Shown here: one piece after another, positions 31,290-37,650 of the stretch
Layout: each line of letters opens with the position of its first letter
How positions within the stretch are numbered: the stretch's first letter is position 1
Assembly (NCBI RefSeq): GCF_029946185.1
Contig: NZ_JAQSEA010000150.1
Location: 1 to 37,650 of the forward strand
Length of the DNA: 37,650 bases
Direction: 5' to 3'
DNA from: Prosthecobacter sp.
Lineage (GTDB): Bacteria > Verrucomicrobiota > Verrucomicrobiia > Verrucomicrobiales > Verrucomicrobiaceae
Notes under the pieces: model-generated
The model's input: only the letters and a program-made list of their open reading frames with translations
Database searches by the model: none
What the model was told of the DNA's origin: nothing
Translations under genes and position numbers: made by a program

Positions 31290-31627
31290 CTGACTACTTT
31301 TTTCACAAAGCAGGCCTTCAGGCCAATCGCGATCCCGTCCATCTTGCAGGAGATCTCGTGGTCGCCATCCACGAGTCGGATAGGTTTTGATTTGGTGCCT
31401 ACTTTGAGCACGTCATTGGAGCCTTTGAGCTTTAAATCCTTGATCATTGCCACGATGTCGCCGTCCGCCAGCACGGCACCGTAGGCGTCCTTCACCACAC
31501 GCGCCGCATCCGGCTCGTCTGCTAGTTCCAGCTTCGGCCATTCGTGACCGCAGGTCATGCACTCATAGCGGTCGGTGTGGTCCAAAACATCATTCATCTC
31601 GCACATCGGGCAGGCAGGTTGGCTCAT
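31286..31627 (-). CDS. PhnA/YjdM-type zinc-ribbon protein
   Basis: 113 aa from the ATG at 31627. N-terminal zinc ribbon with Cys6-x-x-Cys9 and Cys23-x-x-Cys26 (ECMTCGHEW), then the PhnA domain: VVKDAYGAVLADGDIVAMIK, DLKLKGSNDVLKVGTKSKPI, and DGIAIGLKACFVKKV. The length equals the family norm (about 110). Despite the name, PhnA/YjdM has no proven role in phosphonate use, so I give no gene symbol. A longer frame upstream to 31984 overlaps the divergent secreted-protein gene and is rejected. Confidence 0.92.
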   Translation of the reverse strand: MSQPACPMCEMNDVLDHTDRYECMTCGHEWPKLELADEPDAARVVKDAYGAVLADGDIVAMIKDLKLKGSNDVLKVGTKSKPIRLVDGDHEISCKMDGIAIGLKACFVKKVVS

Positions 31628-31730
31628 AGGAGATGAAGCAGACACTTCGAGCGCATGAAACTCAAGCGCTGACTGATCTTCGACAATTTTGGCGCATGAA
31701 CTCGCCAGATTTACTCGTTTGAATGCGCCC

Positions 31731-32477
31731 ATGAACATCCGCCTCCTCCTCGCCCCCTGCCTCCTCATCAGTGCCGCCATCTTGGCCGCAGACCTGCCCA
31801 AGATTCCCGCCAAGCCCATCGCCGAAAAGAAAGAACTGCTGTTCTCCGATGAAATGAACGGCAGCGAGCATGACAAACGCTGGCACCGCGTGGTGGACAC
31901 GTTTGTCTTTGAAAATGATGCACTCAAGGGCACCCAGACGCGGGTGAAGGATATGCCCTCCAAAGACGGCAAATCAGTCATCACCGCGCATGCCGCCGTC
32001 TATGGCCTGGAAGTGCCTACTAAGGACAGCGTCGTCGAAGTGAAAATCCGCTTTGAAGGCTGCACGATGATCGATGTTGAGTTCGACGACCGCAAATACA
32101 CCGCCGCCCACTACGGCCACCTCTGCCGCGCCCAGGTGCGACTCGACAAAGTCACCCTCATGGATGAGCGCGAAGGCAGCCAGAACATGATCATCAAGGA
32201 ACTGCGCAAAGACCCGACCAAGAAGGATGAAGTGAACAAGATGATGGCAGGCAAAAGCGCCACCTTTCCAGTGAAACTCGAAGCAAACAAAGACTACACG
32301 CTGCTCGTCGAGACCGTGGGTGATGAAATGCGTGTCAGCATCGATGGCAAAGCCGTCGCCTTCCTCAAATCTGCTGGCATTGGCCACGCGACCAAGTCGA
32401 AGATCGAACTCGGTGTCGCCGGTCAGAGCGGCTGGTTTGACGACATCAAGGTCTGGAACGCCGCTCCTGCCAAATAA
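31731..32477 (+). CDS. Secreted LamG/DUF1080-like protein
   Basis: 248 aa with a signal peptide (NIRLLLAPCLLISAAILA). The mature part reads as a concanavalin-like beta-sandwich: KELLFSDEMNGSEHDKRWHR, TAHAAVYGLEVPTKDSVVEV, YTLLVETVGDEMRVSIDGKA, LGVAGQSGWFDDIKVWNAAP. This strand pattern is typical of the 3-keto-disaccharide-hydrolase/DUF1080-like proteins of PVC bacteria. No catalytic residues can be assigned. A sugar-binding or polysaccharide-related role in the periplasm is inferred. The ATG at 31731 was chosen because it begins the signal peptide. Confidence 0.72.
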   Translation: MNIRLLLAPCLLISAAILAADLPKIPAKPIAEKKELLFSDEMNGSEHDKRWHRVVDTFVFENDALKGTQTRVKDMPSKDGKSVITAHAAVYGLEVPTKDSVVEVKIRFEGCTMIDVEFDDRKYTAAHYGHLCRAQVRLDKVTLMDEREGSQNMIIKELRKDPTKKDEVNKMMAGKSATFPVKLEANKDYTLLVETVGDEMRVSIDGKAVAFLKSAGIGHATKSKIELGVAGQSGWFDDIKVWNAAPAK

Positions 32478-32492
32478 GCGAACTTCAAAGTC

Positions 32493-33110
32493 TCACAAAG
32501 CGCGGGGTGCTGCACCTCGCGCTTTTTTGATGCTCATCACCACGCGCCAGCCGAGCAGCAGCGTCACAATCACCGCGAAGAAAAACGGATACGTCACATC
32601 CGACTTCACGATGGCCCAGTAATGCAGCACACCGCCGATGGCAGTGTAGTACGTCAACCGGTGCAACTGTGCCCAGCGCGGCCCGCCGAGCTTTTTGATC
32701 ATCGCATTGGTGGAGGTGACCGCCAGCGGCACCATTAGCAGAAAGCTAAACATGCCCAGAGCTATGAAGGGCCGCTTGTACACGTCCCCAACCACCGTTT
32801 GCAGCTGCCAGTCACGATCATAGGCCAGGTAGGTCAGCAGATGCGCGACACCATAAAAAAACGCATACAGGCCCAGCAGGCGGCGCTGTTTGAGCAGCCA
32901 GTTCCACCCATAGATTTTGCGCAGCGGCGTGACCAGCAGTGTGAGAATGAGAAAGACAAGCGTCAGCACACCCGTGGCACGCGTGACGTACTCTACAGGA
33001 TTCGCCCCCAACTTCCCGCGCCAGCCGTCGATCAAGATGAGCACGGCAGGCAGCAGTCCATTGAAGAGAAAAAGCTGCCGGTGAAAACGTGTGTCTGCGC
33101 TGAAGTTCAT
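32493..33110 (-). CDS. msrQ: MsrQ haem-binding membrane subunit
   Basis: 205 aa with about six membrane helices. It fits the MsrQ/YedZ family of the ferric-reductase-like membrane domain: helix VLTLVFLILTLLVTPLRKIY, haem-ligand candidates in FYGVAHLLTYL, WAQLHRLTYY and GVLHYWAIVKSD. MsrQ passes electrons from the quinone pool or flavin reductase to MsrP. The ATG at 33110 is preferred; an in-frame TTG at 33119 overlaps the stop of msrP. Start and stop lie 5 bp apart, so msrP and msrQ are co-translated. It is convergent with the secreted-protein gene, with 15 bp between the stops. Confidence 0.92.
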   Translation of the reverse strand: MNFSADTRFHRQLFLFNGLLPAVLILIDGWRGKLGANPVEYVTRATGVLTLVFLILTLLVTPLRKIYGWNWLLKQRRLLGLYAFFYGVAHLLTYLAYDRDWQLQTVVGDVYKRPFIALGMFSFLLMVPLAVTSTNAMIKKLGGPRWAQLHRLTYYTAIGGVLHYWAIVKSDVTYPFFFAVIVTLLLGWRVVMSIKKARGAAPRAL

Positions 33111-33115
33111 ACAGG

Positions 33116-34081
33116 TCAAAAATCCGCGCTGAGGTCCATGCCCGCATAGAGATGCGCCACCTGCTCCGCATAGCCGTTGAACATGAGCGTAGGTCGGGAG
33201 CCCATTTCACCGATGCGCCGCTCATGCGCCTGCGACCAGCGCGGGTGATCGACGGTGGGGTTCACATTGGAGTAGAAGCCGTATTCACCCGGATTGGCGA
33301 GGCTCCAAGTGGTGGGCGGCTCGCGGTCCATCAGCGTGATTTTCACCACGGACTTGATGCTCTTAAAACCATACTTCCACGGGACTACCAGCCGCACCGG
33401 CGCGCCGTTTTGATTGGGCAGAGTCTTGCCATACAGGCCGGTGGCCAGCAGCGTCAGAGGGTGCATCGCCTCATCCAGCCGCAGACCTTCCACATACGGG
33501 AGATCAATGCCGGCGTAACGGGAGTCAGGCATCTGCTTGATGTCATAGTACGTCTCAAACGCGACATGTGTCGCGGCACTCAGCGGCTCCACCATCGCCA
33601 GCAGTTTGGACAGTGGAAATCCCACCCACGGGATGACCATTGACCAGCCCTCCACACACCGGAAACGGTAGGTGCGCTCGACGGATTCAAACTTGAGCAG
33701 GTCCGCGAGATCAAAGCTGCGCGGTTTCTGCACCAGCCCGCCAACTTGCACACTCCACGGGTCGGTGACGAAGTCTTTGGCCTTCGCCGCGACCGCAGAT
33801 TTGTCGGTCGAAAATTCGTAGTAGTTGTTATAGCCCGCGATGTCAGTGAACGAGTTCACCCTTTCATCCGCTGCGAGCGTCGTTTGCAGCGACGGCTCGG
33901 CCACGGTGGCGATGGCCGTCCCCGTGTCCTCCACTTCTGGTCGCGGGCTGAAGCTGCGATACAGCCCCGCCGTGGCCAGCGTGGAGCCAGCCCAGATGGC
34001 CGACTTCATGAAGAAGCGCCGGTTGAGAAAGGTCTCCTCAGGCGTGACCTCGCTGGAGGGAATAGGGGAGCTGTCTTTCAT
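33116..34081 (-). CDS. msrP: MsrP, periplasmic protein-methionine-sulfoxide reductase catalytic subunit
   Basis: 321 aa with a twin-arginine signal ([13 protein letters not shown], Arg21-Arg22), so it is exported folded with its molybdopterin cofactor. The oxidoreductase domain carries the molybdenum-ligand Cys142 in [14 protein letters not shown], followed by [45 protein letters not shown] and [14 protein letters not shown], all MsrP/YedY hallmarks. It repairs oxidised methionines in periplasmic proteins. The ATG at 34081 is preferred over the TTG at 34090. msrQ follows directly. The gene is divergent from a SAM methyltransferase gene across 117 bp. Confidence 0.95.
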   Translation of the reverse strand: MKDSSPIPSSEVTPEETFLNRRFFMKSAIWAGSTLATAGLYRSFSPRPEVEDTGTAIATVAEPSLQTTLAADERVNSFTDIAGYNNYYEFSTDKSAVAAKAKDFVTDPWSVQVGGLVQKPRSFDLADLLKFESVERTYRFRCVEGWSMVIPWVGFPLSKLLAMVEPLSAATHVAFETYYDIKQMPDSRYAGIDLPYVEGLRLDEAMHPLTLLATGLYGKTLPNQNGAPVRLVVPWKYGFKSIKSVVKITLMDREPPTTWSLANPGEYGFYSNVNPTVDHPRWSQAHERRIGEMGSRPTLMFNGYAEQVAHLYAGMDLSADF

Positions 34082-34198
34082 GTCGGGCAAAGCATGCGGC
34101 TCCTAGTGTGAGGCACCTGCAGCAATATTATTCCCGCACAATGAATGCCAACTGGCAAGTTGCATCCGCCACCATCACCTCGCAGGTTTTGCCATTCC

Positions 34199-34996
34199 AT
34201 GTCCCTCCTCGAACGCCTCTTCTCCATCGGCCCCGTCCGCAAAGCCATCTGGCAGCTGTGGTATCCGTATCTCACACGGCGGCTGCGGAGCGAAGAAGTG
34301 CTGTTTTTGAATTACGCCTTTGAGACCGCCCCGCCCGTCGGCCTGCAGCTCGAAGCTGTTGACGAGCCCAACCGCGCCTGCATCCAGCTCTATCATCACG
34401 TCGCCACCCAGGTGGATCTGCGTGGCAAGGATGTGCTGGAGGTGAGTTGCGGCCATGGCGGCGGTGCCTCCTGGCTCACGCGCACGCTGCATCCCGCCAG
34501 CTACACAGGTCTGGATCTCAATCCCAGCGGCATCGCCTTCTGTAAGAAACGCCATCAGGTGAGCGGACTCCGCTTTGTGCAGGGAGATGCCCAGTCGCTC
34601 TCCTACCCTCCGCAAACGTTTGATGCGGTGATCAATGTCGAGGCATCGCACTGCTACCCCGATTTCCCCGGCTTCCTGGCCAAAGTCGCACGCGTGCTGA
34701 AGACGGGCGGTCACTTTCTCTATGCCGACTTTCGCTTCCGCGATCAATGGGCCGAATGGGAGCAGGCCATTGCTCAAGCACCGCTGGAGATCGTGCAGAC
34801 CCGCGACATCCGCACTGAAGTACTGCGAGGCATGGAGATCAATGCCACACGCAGCGAGGCTCTCATCTGCCAGCGCCTGCCCAAATTTCTGCATTCCCTA
34901 GGCCGCGACTTCGCCGGACTGCCTGGCGCACGTGTGTATGAGGCGCTGAAGTCCGGCGAGCTCTCCTACCGCTCCTGGTGCTTCCGCAAGCCGTGA
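34199..34996 (+). CDS. Class I SAM methyltransferase, lipid-methyltransferase-like
   Basis: 265 aa from the ATG at 34199 (MSLLERLF). SAM-binding motif I VLEVSCGHGGG (about 78-88), then SYTGLDLNPSGIAFCKKRH, FVQGDAQSLSYPPQTFDAVI and LKTGGHFLYADFRFRD. The EVSCGHGGGASxLTRTL/YTGLDLNP pattern resembles mycobacterial phthiotriol-dimycocerosate-type and related fatty-acyl methyltransferases. The acceptor here is unknown. The stop codon TGA abuts the stop of the convergent lectin gene, making TGATCA. An earlier in-frame start at 34145 gives an unstructured extension and is not preferred. Confidence 0.85.
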   Translation: MSLLERLFSIGPVRKAIWQLWYPYLTRRLRSEEVLFLNYAFETAPPVGLQLEAVDEPNRACIQLYHHVATQVDLRGKDVLEVSCGHGGGASWLTRTLHPASYTGLDLNPSGIAFCKKRHQVSGLRFVQGDAQSLSYPPQTFDAVINVEASHCYPDFPGFLAKVARVLKTGGHFLYADFRFRDQWAEWEQAIAQAPLEIVQTRDIRTEVLRGMEINATRSEALICQRLPKFLHSLGRDFAGLPGARVYEALKSGELSYRSWCFRKP

Positions 34997-35344
34997 TCAG
35001 GCGCCGATGGCCATCCAGTTGAACTCCACGGAAAAAATCCGCGAAGCATCCCAGGTGGAGATGACCGCCTGGAAGCCGAACTCCGTGACGTTCTCCGCCT
35101 TCAGCGTGAGCCGCGAGCTTTCCTGCCGGTCCATGTCGAATCCAGTGAGCCCGAGGTGCACGACGGGGACGAACGCAAAGGGTGAATCGAACATGACATC
35201 AAGGACGAAACTTCTCGATGCCGCAATGTCCGGATAAACCACGTCAAGCGTCCAGCCTGCCGTGAGGACACCGACACCAACGTTGGACGACAAAACTTGC
35301 CAGGGGACAGAGGATGAATACATGCGGAATCCATACAGCAGCAT
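34997..35344 (-). CDS. H-type lectin domain protein
   Basis: 115 aa. The C-terminal 60 residues fit the H-type lectin domain (as in snail agglutinins and discoidins): VVHLGLTGFDMD, SRLTLKAENVTEFGFQAVIS, TWDASRIFSVEFNWMAIGA, with the FDxD and NVT..GF..xxxTW...I....W.AIG pattern. Such domains bind GalNAc or other sugars as trimers. There is no signal peptide, so secretion or localisation is unclear. The ATG at 35344 is used; a second in-frame ATG at 35323 is equally possible, since neither has a good Shine-Dalgarno sequence. It follows the SoxC-like gene by 46 bp on the same strand. Confidence 0.82.
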   Translation of the reverse strand: MLLYGFRMYSSSVPWQVLSSNVGVGVLTAGWTLDVVYPDIAASRSFVLDVMFDSPFAFVPVVHLGLTGFDMDRQESSRLTLKAENVTEFGFQAVISTWDASRIFSVEFNWMAIGA

Positions 35345-35390
35345 CCGGGCCTGACACCACCCTCTTTGTTGTCACACTGAAAAAGACGCC

Positions 35391-36614
35391 TCAGGCCACC
35401 ACTTCCAGCAGCGCTTTCTGAATGTTGTTCTTCCCGGACTTCGGGAAAGGGCGTGGCATCGGCTGGGCGTTGCCGGTGGCATCGATGGTACGGCAGCGCA
35501 GCTCGTACTTGCCGGGCGCGAGTTTGACCGGTTTGGCAATCCAGCGGCACAGCGTGTGCTGCATGGGCCACTGCCGGGGTCTGCGCGTCACTGGATCAAA
35601 CTGCGCAGGATGCAGCGGCGCGCCTTTGAAGCCCGCGATGCCGCTGCCATGAAAAGGCACGATCTCCGCATCCTGCCACGGTGCCTGAGTGAAGTTCGGG
35701 TCGTTGGCAGGCAGCGGCGCGTTCACATCCCGCACCCAGTACTGCACCTGCTTGAGACCTGAGATGCCGACCTGTGCATTGCCATGCAGCGTCAGTGCAT
35801 CTTTCGCACTGAGCTTGTCGGGAAGATGATCGCCAAAGCGGGCGAAGGTCTTGAGCCACGAGTTGATGTCGTTGTTGCCGTTCGCGTAGGTGTCATCGGA
35901 CTGATGTGCATTGGTGAAGCCGATGCGCTGCAGCCACTTCACCGATTTAAAGCCGTACGCCTCCGGCACCATCATGCGCACCGGCCCGCCGCGTTCGCCA
36001 GTGAGAAATTCGCCATTGAGCTTGTAGCAGAGCATCACGGGCAACTCTCCCGGCGGATCTTCAAACACACGGTTCATCGGCAGGTAGCATTTGAAAATCT
36101 GCTTCGGGTCCTCGTTGTGGTGGCCGTGATACCAGACATGTCGCAGGTTTTCCACCGGGCCGCAGAGCCACAGCACATCGCGCAGCGGCACGCCTTCCCA
36201 TAGGCCATGCCCCAGCGGATCGGCGAGGTTGTTGCAGGTGATGACCTTCAGGTAGCTGACCGCCTTCGTCTTCGCGATCTCCATCAGCTTCTCAAACGTG
36301 AGCGCCGTACCATCGTTGCGCATCATGGGATGCTCGATCTTGGAATTGCTCGCTGGATCGGCGATGATTTCCAGTTGCCAAGTCTCACGCACCATGCCGA
36401 TTTCGCGCTGCTTCTCGATGGGCAGTTTGTAGGGCAGGGGATTGCCGCGCTCCACATTGTAAAAGTCAGCTGATGGTGTGATGCAGCAGCCACCCTCTTC
36501 ACACACCGGGCCCGTCTTTTTCCCAGCCGCCTGCAGTTCCGTATTGGCCTGCACCGCAGCGCCAGCGGTGCCGAGCTTGAACAGATCGCGGCGGGAGAAA
36601 GATTTGGGTTTCAT
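35391..36614 (-). CDS. SoxC/sulfite-oxidase-like molybdopterin oxidoreductase
   Basis: 407 aa from the ATG at 36614, which starts a twin-arginine signal (SFSRRDLFKLGTAGAA, Arg8-Arg9). The molybdopterin domain has the Mo-ligand Cys127 (VITCNNLADPLGHG) followed by GLWEGVPLRDVLW, and further RGGPVRMMVPEAYGFKSVKW. A C-terminal Mo-co dimerisation-type domain follows (VQYWVRDVNAPLP, APGKYELRCRTIDATGNAQP). This order is typical of SorA/SoxC sulfite dehydrogenases. An unusual Cys cluster CEEGGCC (38-44) follows the signal. No partner cytochrome is adjacent. The substrate may be sulfite or another small oxyanion. It follows the uracil-DNA glycosylase gene by 30 bp. Confidence 0.87.
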   Translation of the reverse strand: MKPKSFSRRDLFKLGTAGAAVQANTELQAAGKKTGPVCEEGGCCITPSADFYNVERGNPLPYKLPIEKQREIGMVRETWQLEIIADPASNSKIEHPMMRNDGTALTFEKLMEIAKTKAVSYLKVITCNNLADPLGHGLWEGVPLRDVLWLCGPVENLRHVWYHGHHNEDPKQIFKCYLPMNRVFEDPPGELPVMLCYKLNGEFLTGERGGPVRMMVPEAYGFKSVKWLQRIGFTNAHQSDDTYANGNNDINSWLKTFARFGDHLPDKLSAKDALTLHGNAQVGISGLKQVQYWVRDVNAPLPANDPNFTQAPWQDAEIVPFHGSGIAGFKGAPLHPAQFDPVTRRPRQWPMQHTLCRWIAKPVKLAPGKYELRCRTIDATGNAQPMPRPFPKSGKNNIQKALLEVVA

Positions 36615-36644
36615 GGGCACACACTCAAACGTGCGCACCCGGCG

Positions 36645-37526
36645 TCACTTAGCCTGAAAGTAGCCGCGCTGCTTCTCGCTGATGGGCAGTCCCAGCTTTT
36701 CCATGACCTTGAGCATGTCCTCCCACACCGCGCGCTTGGCACGAATGCCATCACCTGTTTTCTCCTCCCGCAGCAGGTAGGACGGATGATAGGTGACCAT
36801 GGTCGGAATGCCGCTGGTGCTGTGAAACCGGCCGCGCAGGCTGCCTACGGCACCCGGAATGCCCAGCCCTTCCGCAGCCGTTGCCCCCAGGGCCACGATG
36901 ACCAGCGGCTTGATGAGATCAATCTCCGTGAGCACAAAGGGCAGGCAGACTTTCATTTCCGCAGCTTCAGGCTTGCGATTGCCGCTGCCCTGATTGTCCA
37001 TCGCCGGGCGGAACTTGCAGATGTTGCTAATGTAAACCTTCGGACGGTCGAGCCCCATCGCCTTGATGATGGCAGTGAGTTTCTGCCCCGCCGGACCCAC
37101 GAAAGGCTCGCCCAGTTTTTCCTCTTCCGCTCCTGGTGCTTCACCGACAAACATCAGCGATGCCAGCGGACTCCCCACGGCAAAGACCATCGTCTTGCGC
37201 AAGCTGTTCATTGAGAGCGCGGGCTCCCAAGTCTCCGCCATCGTGCGCAGCGCCGCGAGCTTCTCTTCGAGCGTCACACCGGCCACTTCGAGCAATTCCG
37301 CCTTCTTCGTCTCCGGCGGCGGAGCTTCGTGAAGGGGGCGCGCGACTGGCGCAGGAGCCGCCGCGAACGACCTCAGCGGTTCAGGCTCGGAAATGGCGCG
37401 TGCCGCAGGCGGACGTCCGAGCCCGCTCAGCTTCTCCATCGTCCCCGGCCGCAGCCCGACATGCGTCTTGCCCTGGAGCTTACGCTGCTGCAGGTGCTGT
37501 TTGAGGAGGCTGGTGGCGGTGGACAT
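36645..37526 (-). CDS. Family-4-like uracil-DNA glycosylase lacking Fe-S ligands
   Basis: 293 aa. Residues 1-95 are a Pro/Ala-rich, basic N-terminal region without a recognised domain. The catalytic domain (about 95-290) has motif [21 protein letters not shown] (from 128), VALGATAA and motif B YHPSYLLR with His247. These are family-4 uracil-DNA glycosylase signatures; the enzyme removes uracil from DNA. In the normal family four cysteines bind a 4Fe-4S cluster. Here the N-terminal CxxC is replaced ([10 protein letters not shown]), the third ligand position is Phe172 (ICKFRP), and only Cys194 aligns; Cys170 is shifted by two. Cluster loss is inferred. It is 50 bp downstream of the sugar-permease gene and 30 bp upstream of the SoxC-like gene. 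Confidence 0.85.
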   Translation of the reverse strand: MSTATSLLKQHLQQRKLQGKTHVGLRPGTMEKLSGLGRPPAARAISEPEPLRSFAAAPAPVARPLHEAPPPETKKAELLEVAGVTLEEKLAALRTMAETWEPALSMNSLRKTMVFAVGSPLASLMFVGEAPGAEEEKLGEPFVGPAGQKLTAIIKAMGLDRPKVYISNICKFRPAMDNQGSGNRKPEAAEMKVCLPFVLTEIDLIKPLVIVALGATAAEGLGIPGAVGSLRGRFHSTSGIPTMVTYHPSYLLREEKTGDGIRAKRAVWEDMLKVMEKLGLPISEKQRGYFQAK

Positions 37527-37576
37527 GTTTAAGAAGGACGAATGCAGAGATTCCGACTTTCGTCATTCTGATTTCG

Positions 37577-37650
37577 TCATTGCCGCCGCGAGAGACGCAT
37601 ATCCATCCACACCGCAAGAATCAGCACGACACCACGCGCGATGTATTTGT
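37577..37650 (-). CDS. Sugar ABC transporter permease, C-terminal fragment
   Basis: The 3' end of a gene that enters from the right edge: 24 codons ending KYIARGVVLILAVWMDMRLS then RRQ and a stop at 37577-37579. A last membrane helix followed by AVWMD and a basic tail is typical of RbsC/XylH-type sugar permeases. The rest lies outside the window, so the assignment is tentative. The uracil-DNA glycosylase gene starts 50 bp after this stop and could be on the same transcript. Confidence 0.55.
   Translation of the reverse strand, partial: KYIARGVVLILAVWMDMRLSRRQ

Noticed and set aside
35348-35397. GGCCTGA/TCAGGCC inverted repeat between the SoxC-like and lectin genes
   Set aside because: Only 7-bp arms with a 36-nt loop and overlap with the SoxC-like stop codon; too weak to call a terminator or attenuator.
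1-37650. CRISPR arrays, tRNA or rRNA genes, phage or toxin-antitoxin modules
   Set aside because: No regularly spaced direct repeats, tRNA-like T-loop sequences, rRNA segments, integrases or recognisable toxin-antitoxin pairs were found by reading.

Overview
This window looks like an ordinary chromosomal stretch from a verrucomicrobial bacterium, most likely of the Prosthecobacter/Verrucomicrobium type. That placement is inferred from gene content: a PEP-CTERM protein beside a giant SdrD_B/GEVED/PA14 surface protein, a PVC-type beta-propeller protein with a C-terminal haem-binding CxxCH domain, DUF5069, FabV, a bacterial SUI1 protein, a small basic protein ending in an IADAQRKRWAKQK tail, and many starts without a Shine-Dalgarno sequence. 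No rRNA, tRNA, CRISPR array, transposase or phage gene was found.

Layout. Positions 1-5268 (minus strand) hold a PEP-CTERM protein followed by a giant modular surface protein that runs off the left edge. Positions 5269-6669 hold one small plus-strand gene and an 800-bp gene-free stretch rich in inverted repeats, including a 277-bp element with 17-bp terminal inverted repeats abutted by near-identical direct repeats. Positions 6670-11186 (minus) carry an RlmM-like rRNA methyltransferase downstream of a tightly packed cluster: DUF2934 protein, 73-aa protein, two-helix membrane protein, PAS histidine kinase, NarL-type regulator. Positions 11418-12785 (plus) hold a 37-kDa nucleoid-associated protein and SUI1. 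A secreted PA14-like protein (minus) and fabV (plus) diverge around 14.5 kb. Positions 15879-20249 (minus) hold an exopolysaccharide glycosylphosphotransferase, a CocE/NonD hydrolase and a Tat-exported lactonase-fold protein.

Positions 20310-25467 (plus) run aroD, a lipoprotein DD-peptidase, an SGNH hydrolase and the propeller/HEAT/cytochrome protein. Positions 25754-28368 (minus) hold a small basic protein, a Gfo/Idh/MocA oxidoreductase, a thioredoxin-fold redox protein and a 58-aa protein. Positions 28472-32477 alternate strands: DUF5069, an O-methyltransferase, an AlkB-type di-iron membrane hydroxylase, a PhnA-type zinc-ribbon protein and a secreted protein. Positions 32493-37650 include msrP-msrQ, a SAM methyltransferase, an H-type lectin, a SoxC-like molybdoenzyme, a family-4-like uracil-DNA glycosylase and the C-terminus of a sugar ABC permease.

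Much of the content is envelope-directed: surface adhesin, exopolysaccharide initiation, peptidoglycan trimming, periplasmic methionine-sulfoxide repair and Tat-exported enzymes. I see no clear defence or mobile system. The most unusual items are the inverted-repeat element at 6323-6623, the uracil-DNA glycosylase that has lost three of the four expected Fe-S cysteines, the PA14 domain nested inside an Ig-like repeat, the 11-nt leader shared by the two surface-protein genes, the coiled-coil lipoprotein DD-peptidase, and the kinase/regulator cluster with three small uncharacterised genes.
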